Shown piece after piece: positions 57,412 through 64,000 of a DNA stretch of 64,000 bases. Numbering within the stretch: position 1 is the first letter of the stretch; each line of letters opens with the position of its first letter. The DNA lies in contig CAJHZI010000422.1 of assembly GCA_905160935.1 (NCBI GenBank), forward strand, positions 297,001-361,000. The letters run 5' to 3'. Made by a program: the position numbers and the translations under genes. The stretch comes from Enchytraeus crypticus (Eukaryota > Annelida > Clitellata > Enchytraeida > Enchytraeidae). Below the pieces are notes generated by a model, which had not been told where the DNA came from, did not search any database, and worked only from the letters and a program-made list of their open reading frames with translations.

Positions 57412-60400
57412 TTCCCTCTGTCTCTGTATCTCATAATTCTCTTCTTCCATGATCCATCAAGAGTCAGGAGGCTACATAGAAAGATTTTCAGCCCATTTTA
57501 CACCCCCCCCCCACCCCGCTTCACAGGGTTTGACTCGACATGTCATCACCAGATTTTCCAATTTTTCAATATCAAGGTCTCTTTAGGTCAACAGCTATAG
57601 GTCAACAGCTAAAGTTCAACAGGTAAAAGTCAACAGATAAAGGTCAACAGCTAAAGATCAACAGATAAAGGTCAACAGCTAAAGGTCAACAGCTAAAGAT
57701 CAACAGGTAAAGGTCAACAGCTAAAGATCAACATATAATGGTCAACAGCTAAAGGCTAACAACTAAAGTTCAACAGCTAAAGGCTAACAACTAAAGGTCA
57801 ACAGCTAAAGGCTAAAAACTAAAGGTCAACAGTTAAAGTCTAACAGTTAAAGGTCAACAGCTAAAGGTCAACGGCTAAAGGTCAACAGCTAAGAATGGTA
57901 GCTAAATAAATTAACATAAGGTATCCCTTGAGAAATTTAATAACATACACACAATGCAATGTGCTCTGAGACAAGTCAAAGCTAAGTCAATGAATTTATT
58001 TTGGTATAAAATATAGAAAATACATCACAGAACCCCGCAAGAAATAAAAATTACTTTTTTTATCAGTCTTGCAATCAGAATACATGTATATCTTAGTGAT
58101 ATAATGTGAAGAAGAAATGGAGAAAATGTGAGATCTATGACCGGAGATTATCTAAATGCAATACTATTCAGCGGCATTAAATTATAACGTATTATATTCG
58201 TTTATTAAATCTGACATACCGTAGAAAACGTACACACACACAAATGGCAATATAGAAAGTAATAAACATAAGCAGACATTGTTTAAAAAAAACTCAATAA
58301 GAGTCTTTATATAGCATTCTAATTATAAAGTTCTTATCCATCAAAGGTGTGCGCTTAGATGGTAAAGAGAAAGGGTGAGCCCTCTCCCTGAGCTTAAAGT
58401 TAACATTATCTTTAAGCGGCGGAAGAAGCCGGTGCAGGACATGCTGTTTGTTACTGATGATAGCGTTAAACAATTTCTCATCTGCATCGGCAGCGATATC
58501 CGCAAAAGATCGTACTCCATCATAGAAGTTACATCTTGTAGCCTTCCTGAGGAAGGCTTCAAGGCGTTCACTCTCGGAGGAACCAACATAACCCCACCAA
58601 AATTGCGATCCATATGTTAACTTGGAGAGTACAATAGATTTAAAGACCGTGACAATTAGGTCAGAATTAAGACCTTTTGATTTTAGAGTGCGAATGGCAA
58701 AAGGATTAGAAGAGCAACTGCTAATTATATCGTCCACGTGGACAAAAAAGGAGAAGTTGGATTGCAGTGTAACACCTAAGCACTTAAAGGTGTTGACTCT
58801 GACAATTCCATCTAGGAGCGGTGGCACAGAACTTGCTAGAAATCTAGATCGCGGAGGATGGAAAAGAAGTTCACGGGATTTCGACTTATTCAACTCTAGA
58901 TTGTTCTTAATGGACCACAAGTCAATGTTAGCAAGTTCATCGTCAGTTGTATAAAGACTGAGATGGGATAATGAGGTGTGTATCATCAGCGAACTTAATA
59001 ATGCCATTATAAGAGTGGATAGGTCTTAAATCCGAAGCATTAATAGAATATGAAGCTGGACCAATAGCTGAACCTTGTACAATACTAGCTGAAATATTTG
59101 CAGTAGAGGATACATTGCCATCAAATTTAGTACAATGTTGACGGCCAGTAAAGAATCTAACAAGCCAATTATGGATGCAAGAAGGTATGTCCAGATCAGC
59201 AAACTTTTCAATAACAGTTGAATGTCTGATCCGATCAAAAGCTTTTGCTAAAATCTAGAAAAATGACTCTGACCAAGGGACTACTTGACAACATTTGTGA
59301 GATACTCTGATAGAGTGCTATCAGGGCACCTGTGGTAGATCCGGATGGCCTGAAGGCGAACTGGTCATATAAACAAAGTGCAGCAGGAGGACTTCATAGA
59401 GCAGGATAAATGTAAGTTGAAATGATGACTCATAAAGTCTGGAAAGAACAGGGGTGATGGAGATAGGACGAAAATCGGACAGTGTAGAGGGTTTAGAAAC
59501 TTTAGACAAAGGTATTATACAATAAGTTTTCCACTGATTAGAGACAAAACACTGTGCCATGGAAGCATTTAAAAGTGTTGTTAGAGGTTGACAGAATACA
59601 GGAGCAGACAACCTGAGAAACCAGGCAGTTAGACCATCCAAACCAGTAGCGGTTGGCTTCAGGTTGTTCAATATATTAAAAACTTGAAATTCAGAAAGTG
59701 GTTTAAAATCGGCCTTAGAATTGGTACTATTAAAGAGAGGCGCAGAATATTTAGGGTCAGCTGATATATTAGCATAATGATCGTTAAGGGAGTCAGCAGT
59801 GATGTTGCCAGGAACTAGATGCTTAGATTTTTTCCCTAAACATTGCTTTACCATTCGCCAGAGTTCAACGGTTGATGAATCTGTATTGAGACGCGATAGC
59901 TGCTTAGAATTAGCTTTAGCAATAAGATTACCAATTTTTTTAGCCTTTTCAATCTTGCCAGAGACTGCACTGCACTTGTAACTGCACTGCACTTATAATT
60001 GCACAATAAGGATTAAAAGTTCATACCTTTTTCTTCTGGTAAGAACCACATTTAACTACATCAAGCATAGAAGAGGAGAGTAGAATCTTGGCACAGTCAA
60101 TGTGACCCAGTCTCAATGACAAGTGCAGTGCAGTCTCTCTCAGTGCAGTCTATAAACATACACAAGTTCAGTCTATCTCAGTGCAGTCTATAAACATACA
60201 CCAGTGCAGTCTCTCTCAGTGCAGTCTATAAACATACACAAGTGCAGTCTCTCTCAGTGCAGTCTGTAAACATACACAAGTGCAATGCAGTCTACAAACA
60301 TACACAAGTGCAATGCAGTCTACAAACATACACAAGTGCAGTGCTGTCTTTCTCAGTGCAGTCTATAAACATATACAAGTGCAGTCTCTCTCACTGCAGT

Positions 60401-60717
60401 CTATAAACATATACAACTGACTGATTGACTGACTGACTGACTGACTGATGGACTGACTGACTGACTGAATAATTGAGTGACTGACTGATTTATTGATTTA
60501 TTGATTAATTGACTGACTGATTGATTGACTGACTAGCTGATTGATTGATTGATTGATTGATGTAAGGAAACGATTAGATCTCTTATTTCGTCCTACAGTC
60601 ACTAATCCTGTCAATAGACCAGATCATCTTACTTTATCCGGCGCTCCTGTGTAAATATCTCTCTCTCTCTCTCTCTCACTATTTCTCACTCTCACTCTAT
60701 CTCTCTCTAACTCTCTC

Positions 60718-60776
<59 letters not shown>

Positions 60777-60818
60777 ACTTTCACTCTCACTCTCACTCAC
60801 TCTCTCTATCTCTCTCAT

Positions 60819-60874
<56 letters not shown>

Positions 60875-62517
60875 TCTCTCTCTCAGTTACACTAAGAATA
60901 ATTGTTTGCTTACGTCGTCTTTGACGTTGACGTCACAGCAGTGCTCCACGAGTGACGTCACAATGCTAGTGTCTCCCGTGGCAACGGCCTCGAGTACTGC
61001 GTAGTGCAGAGCTGTGCGACCAGTCTAGCGTAAACATAAACATACACGTAAACATATGAATAAACATAAACAATAAACATAATGATATACATAAACATAA
61101 CAATAAACATAATCATATACATAAACATAAACATAAACATAAAAATAAAAATTTACATACACATAAACATAAAAATAAACATTAGCATAAACATAAACAT
61201 CAACATTAACGTAAACATGAATTTCTATATTAAAATCAATGATTAATATAATATCAAATCCCCGTGTTGTGTCCGATTTGTTTGAAGAATTGACTAACCG
61301 ATGCCTGCACGTGTTATAGAAGGCGACTAAAGTACTAAGATCCATACCAACGTCAGAAAGGGCATTCGATTGGCGAGCGCCTAGGCTTCAGAAATTGCTA
61401 CAAAAATTTAAACGAATGGAAAAATCTCAAATATGGGATTGGATGGTGGTGTGGTGTAGGACAGAGAGGATTTGAGACAGTCTAATTGTATCCCGACCCT
61501 GGTTAAACTGGGATTCAACGGAAGAGGATGATGTTGATGATGATGATGATGACCACTAATATCATATCTATATAACTCTCTTTATTCTGCTCATCTATGC
61601 TAACCACTCTCTATAAAAATAATGGACATACTTCTCAGAAGAGGCATACTATTAATTGAAAAACTTAAGAAATAAAAACGATAAAACATGAGACAAAACA
61701 TTGAAATACACAAAAGAAGGTCTCATCCGATTGGCCTTTAGAAATTCATATAAATTAACCTAATACCAACTGAAAACAACCTCAGACCAATGATTTATCT
61801 TCAAACGTCGCTCGTTTTTGCTGTTAGAATATCTGAAAGAAGGAGGAAAAAAATTCCAGTCAGATTTCCAACATAAAGCCAGGTTTTTGTATGACTCTAA
61901 AATCAATGAGACAATTTTCTGAAGACAAATTACTCTGCGCACGTGTTAACGTGTCATTCACGGCTGATCCGGTCGTATCGATTGCTGTCATTGTTCAAAC
62001 TCCAATTATCTCCCCCAACCTATGTGGAGAGGATATCGGTAGAAATTCTGCAAATTCTATCGAAATTTTCCCGTAGAAAACTAGGAGACCAGGGTCACTG
62101 ATTGCGTCACCGACTGGCTATCAGCAAAACCAGTGTTCTTCTGTTTAATGCATGATTTTAGTTCTTCAGTGCTCGATGTTGCCATGGACTCAGTATAAGT
62201 GTTTTTTTAATTGCAGAACAAACAGTGGCAACCTAGCGAACAACGGTTTTTGTTGTTGCAATTAAGAATTTATTTCATCTGATTATTTATAGGACATGTG
62301 GCATAAAGAGTACACGTGATTAAAATTATGTATTAAATAATAATATCAATAAAAATTGATTTAAATGATTTAATTTTACAATGAGTTGATAGTGAAATGA
62401 GTTTTGTGTCTTGACCTCATCCGCTGAGTCCACGTCGTATCGGGACTGAGCGAGAGCTTCCTCAACTCTCTCCACATCGCCACATCTCACCAGCTCCGTG
62501 AACAGCCTGGCGCTCAT
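47059..62517 (-). CDS. Ankyrin-LRR-Roc-COR (Roco family) protein without kinase, 5 exons
   Basis: Minus-strand exons 62517-62416, 61024-60914, 60149-60027, 53629-51320 and 48864-47059 (TAA), all phase 0, sum to 4,452 nt (1,483 residues). Residues 1-112 are ankyrin repeats (RCGDVERVEEALAQ, TGRTALHYAV, ETALHLSLRLGHIDCAKILL). The fourth exon gives leucine-rich repeats (LEVLIVSHNSLESVP, LRVLRAGSNRIRRLP, LRVLDVSHNRLEKL) and then a Roc GTPase-like domain and the start of COR. The fifth exon completes COR and ends with VCEAHYEEL. The architecture is like LRRK1 minus the kinase, or MFHAS1 plus ankyrin. Roco proteins are large, dimeric, GTP-binding signalling scaffolds. The link between the ankyrin exons and the LRR exon spans 6.4 kb and rests on phase agreement only; the LRR exon starts with ATG directly after its acceptor, so two genes remain possible. 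Confidence 0.8.
48870..49427. repeat. (TATCAG) minisatellite in the Roco intron, left part
   Basis: ATCAGTTATCAGCTATCAG repeats over about 550 bp, directly next to the acceptor of the last Roco exon. It continues at 51064-51212 on the far side of the inserted LINE, so the LINE landed in the array. GA(A/G)(C/T)AT...CTCAG|GT-like copies of the acceptor occur at 51085-51105 and 51175-51200. Confidence 0.93.
49428..51063 (-). mobile_element. L2-clade non-LTR retrotransposon, 5'-truncated
   Basis: Minus-strand reading gives YRPISNLNIISKILEKL, SAAFDTIDHNIL, GVPQGSVLGPLL, FHFYADDTQLYISF, SKLDYCNSLLYGLP and, in a second frame after about 49740, RRSFSFSAPTVWNSLPPD. These are RT and post-RT blocks of L2-type (CR1/Jockey superfamily) LINEs. 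The 5' end is truncated inside the RT domain, so no endonuclease is present. At least one frameshift separates the last block. The 3' end is GGACGTCCCTGACATCATC, TAAACCTTTATT and an AAT-rich tail. It sits in the same orientation as the Roco gene. Confidence 0.92.
51320..53629 (-). CDS. Roco LRR-Roc-COR exon
   Basis: 770 codons after acceptor TACTTTTAG and ending AAG|GTCAGT. About seven LRRs run from residue 215 to 400 of the joined protein. The Roc domain has P-loop GETHAGKA (near 52511-52534), where the usual Ser/Thr after Lys is Ala. It also has DLTGLE as the DxxG motif and VVGTHADL as the THxD guanine-specificity motif. An insert with HHIQRYG and CxxC-like cysteines (VGYHRYCLLCNP) precedes COR, recognised by LPYEEVVAIARSFDIP, LMLQYFHTRGQVVYC and VVDPGWFVQLIAKVL. 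Nucleotide binding may persist, but Mg coordination by the P-loop is probably altered. Confidence 0.88.
54558..54692 (+). mobile_element. Family D retroposon
   Basis: ACTGATTTTTTTAATTTTGG, TTTGCTTACCGGCTTGGATT, AGCATGGACGACAGTAGCAC, then GTTGTTATCATTAT. Confidence 0.8.
55255..55398 (-). mobile_element. L2-type LINE 3' end
   Basis: AATAATAATAAAGTTTTAAA, ATGATGTCAGGGACGCCCCC, AATCGATTCACCCCAAAGC; extends past the tail into the LINE 3' region. Confidence 0.78.
56100..56905 (+). repeat. 12-bp minisatellite (ACAACATTGCT)n with higher-order duplication
   Basis: About 65 units with GCTAC/GATAC/ACTAC variants. The variant order near 56519-56650 is repeated near 56700-56840, showing a roughly 180-bp higher-order duplication. 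Confidence 0.92.
58290..60000 (-). mobile_element. Broken non-LTR retrotransposon (Jockey-superfamily RT)
   Basis: Minus-strand blocks: TATGLDGLTAWFLRLSAPVF, WKTYCIIPLSKVSKP, DFRPISITPVLSRLYE, then in other frames SINASDLRPIHSYN, IIKFADDTHLI and NLELNKSKSRELLFHPPRS. They are followed by TFKCLGVTLQSNF and LRERAHPFSLPSKR to RMLYKDSY. The order is that of a LINE RT with a catalytic FADD box. At least three frame changes break it. It lies just downstream of Roco exon 3, in the same orientation. The upstream endonuclease region is absent. Confidence 0.88.
60150..60420 (-). repeat. About 40-bp array of the Roco exon 3 acceptor and exon start
   Basis: On the minus strand each unit reads GTGTATGTTTATAG|ACTGC, then ACTGAGAGAGACTGCACT, copying the true exon 3 boundary at 60149. 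About seven copies, some shortened. Confidence 0.88.
60421..60900. repeat. GACT, CT and AT microsatellites in Roco intron 2
   Basis: GACTGACTGATT repeats to 60560, (CT)n from 60655, (TA)n at 60720-60770 and (CT)n to 60890. A 14-nt segment at 60632-60645 has AG and GT flanks in minus sense but is not needed for frame. Confidence 0.9.
61030..61230 (+). repeat. (ATAAAC)n repeat
   Basis: About 30 units of ATAAACAT type in Roco intron 1, next to the exon 2 acceptor. Confidence 0.92.
61259..61553 (+). mobile_element. SINE-like family B, longest type
   Basis: CCCCGTGTTGTGTCCGATTT to GAT tail, with the central GTGTAGGACAGAGAGGATTT segment. The remainder of this intron (61554-62415) shows nothing recognisable apart from a short family D match near 62163-62200. 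Confidence 0.82.
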
Positions 62518-62524
62518 CGGCTCC

Positions 62525-62900
62525 TAGCAGTCAGTCAATCAATCGATCAATCAATCAGTCAATTAATTAATCAATTAGTCAGTCAGTCAATCAATCAATC
62601 AATTAATCAATCAATCAATCAGTCAGTGAAATCAATCAACCAATCAGTCACTCAGGAAGTCAAGAAATCAATCAGTCAATCAATCAATCAGTCAGTCATT
62701 CAGTCCATCAACCAGTCAGTCAGTCAGTCAGTCAATCGATCAATCAATCAATTAGTCAGTCAAGCAATCAATCAGTCAATCTATCAATTAATCAGGCAAT
62801 CAATCAATTAATCAATCAATCAATCAGTCAGTCAGTCAACTATTCAACCATTCAGTCAATCAATCAATCAATAAATTAACAATTAAAACAAACAATCAAT
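62525..62900 (+). repeat. TCAATCAATCAG microsatellite upstream of the Roco start
   Basis: CAAT-based repeats immediately 5' of the Roco first exon. A minus-sense acceptor-like CTGCTAG at 62524-62530 suggests a 5' UTR intron. Confidence 0.9.
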
Positions 62901-63264
62901 TAACTTTGTGAAATAAGAAACGTTTCTATAATCAACCCACCAGATGACGAGAGGCTGAGATCTACTGCTGGCTATAAGTAAAATGAACTCCTTGAAGTAA
63001 TGATAGACTGGAGAACTGATAGTCAGCCATCTTTAGAGACTTATAACATCCGAGACATAAGCGATTTCGCTGTATCACTGAGCCAATCCGCTCTTATTGG
63101 TTGAAATAATCCAGACTGGCCGTCCAACAACGCACCTAGCTGTGTATAGTACCTATCTTATCTTATCCGTAACTGTATTATCAAATCAACATAATATCTA
63201 ATTGTCACAATATACCATCCACATATTAGCTGCGTATAGTATCTATCTTATCTTATCTTATCCT

Positions 63265-63398
63265 ATCAGTGGCGAAGTTGGTAAGATATTCGACCGCGGA
63301 TCAGTAGGTGCGGGGTTCAAATCCTGGGCTCACCCGTGACTGACATCGCTTTCGAGTGAGGAAACTGACGTTAACCTTAGCTTTACCAGCTTTTTATC
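63265..63398 (+). mobile_element. SINE family A
   Basis: CAGTGGCGAAGTTGGTAAGA, B box GGTTCAAATCC, CTGACATCGCTTTCGAGTGA to TTACCAGCTTTTTAT. Confidence 0.87.
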
Positions 63399-63492
63399 TT
63401 GCAACTGTATTACCAATTCATCATAATATCTAATTGTCGTAATATACCATCCACATATAGAAGTTACTGGCGCATCAATCTATGAACTTACT

Positions 63493-63611
63493 CTTCTTCG
63501 ACACTCACTAACACCGTGTTGTGCGTGATTGCTACAGAAGACTGTAAAGCACAGGTTGCACGATGAGTTCCTATCAGAGCGGCGACCTTGACGTTAGACT
63601 AACGAAAGCAG
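63493..63611. other. Exon-like segment of uncertain strand
   Basis: Minus sense: CTTTCGTTAG|TCTAACG through GAAGAAGA|GTAAGTTC is an open 118-nt exon with strong splice signals (SNVKVAALIGTH and onward). Plus sense: ATG at 63563 opens MSSYQSGDLDVRLTKAG and ends GCAG|GTTAGT. The minus version does not join the Roco first exon in frame. It could be a 5' UTR exon of Roco, or exon 1 of a plus-strand gene leaving the window. Confidence 0.35.
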
Positions 63612-63816
63612 GTTAGTGGGCGTGGTTATTAACAATGAAAACTTATATAGCAGTGTCATGGCCGAACTAGGTCTTCGAGACTACTTTACAGAAAGAGTTC
63701 AATTATAATAAAATGCTAAATAACAATATCATTTAAATTAATATATCTAAACTAGTAAAAAATAGTGGTTACGCTTTATTAGCGACCAGCCCCCGTGTCG
63801 AGCTCTTTATATTCTA

Positions 63817-63966
63817 TTGGCTGGAGCCAATGGCGATGTCGGTAAGATCTCAAACTCGACCGCGAAGCAGTAGGTTCATGTGCGGGGTTCAAATCCTGAG
63901 CTCGTCTGTCACCGACATCGCTTACGAGTAAGAAAACTGACGTTAACTTTAGCTTTTTTAGCTTTA
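63817..63966 (+). mobile_element. SINE family A, full length with small insertions
   Basis: GGCTGGAGCCAATGGCGATG, B box GGTTCAAATCC, CACCGACATCGCTTACGAGT to TTAGCTTTTTTAGCTTT. Confidence 0.87.
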
Positions 63967-64000
63967 AGTTTACCGATCGAAATAGCTAGTCCGCAATAAT

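Larger units (their letters stand above)
53630..58289. other. Roco intron 3, repeat-filled part
   Basis: No exon could be supported. It contains three diverged 60-bp copies of TATAAAAAAGAATAAACAGC (54100-54245), family D (54558-54690), a CT tract (54770-55020), a LINE tail (55255-55395), a 26-bp CAGCTGATAACTCTATCAG array (55400-55690), an ACAACATTGCT array (56100-56905), another CT tract (57195-57430) and a 14-bp AACAGCTAAAGGTC array (57590-57895). Confidence 0.7.

Noticed and set aside
60632-60645. 14-nt microexon in Roco intron 2 (ACACAG|GAGCGCC...|GTAAGA)
   Set aside because: Joining exon 2 directly to the TTTATAG acceptor at 60149 keeps phase 0 and the ankyrin pattern. The microexon would need a poor GAG acceptor.
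62943-62973. 31-nt minus-strand exon (TTATAG|CCAGCAG...CATCTG|GTGGGT)
   Set aside because: Plausible as a 5' UTR exon, but it gives a stop when joined to the open frame at 63493-63610 and has no independent support.

Overview
The window is nuclear DNA of an invertebrate animal. It has intron-rich genes with standard GT-AG splicing and the standard code, animal-type proteins (an SLK/LOK STE20 kinase, an ankyrin-LRR-Roc-COR protein), L2-like LINEs and tRNA-headed SINEs. I cannot name the phylum. Introns and spacers are AT-rich and crowded with micro- and minisatellites. I saw no bacterial genes, rRNA, functional tRNA, LTR element or CRISPR array.

Layout. (1) 53-5477 (+): a multi-pass membrane protein of about 1,340 residues in three exons, from an uncharacterised invertebrate family. 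(2) 5478-8504: spacer with one SINE and a LINE tail. (3) 8505-28379 (+): a complete STE20-like kinase gene (SLK/STK10 family) in 20 coding exons, with N-terminal kinase domain, a long disordered repeat-rich middle encoded by one exon, and a C-terminal PKK coiled coil. Every splice phase agrees. (4) 28380-34980: gene-free spacer between convergent genes. (5) 34981-42559 (-): a lysine/glutamate-rich, mostly disordered protein of 1,306 residues in six exons, with a candidate capping-protein-interaction motif like that of CRACD/CapZIP. (6) 42560-47058: spacer. (7) 47059-62517 (-): an ankyrin-LRR-Roc-COR (Roco) protein of about 1,483 residues in five exons with no kinase domain. Its introns hold two broken LINEs. 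(8) 62518-64000: probable 5' region of the Roco gene plus two SINEs. The genes look like independent transcription units. SLK and a possible capping-protein regulator both touch the actin cytoskeleton, but nothing in the sequence shows that they work together.

The most striking signal is not a gene. At about a third of the roughly 60 splice junctions in these four genes, the intron carries a tandem array whose unit is a copy of that junction: a piece of exon edge plus its own 5' or 3' splice site. Examples are 12 x 40 bp at the SLK exon 2 donor, 5 x 45 bp at the exon 5 acceptor, about 18 x 29 bp at the exon 5 donor, about ten copies of the exon 3 start, and three 66-nt cassette-like copies of the exon 13 start. 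Some arrays are frame-neutral and open, so they could add whole peptide repeats. Others would give stops. These junction-anchored arrays look like ongoing manufacture of alternative splice sites and exons, and they are the best candidate for something undescribed in the window.
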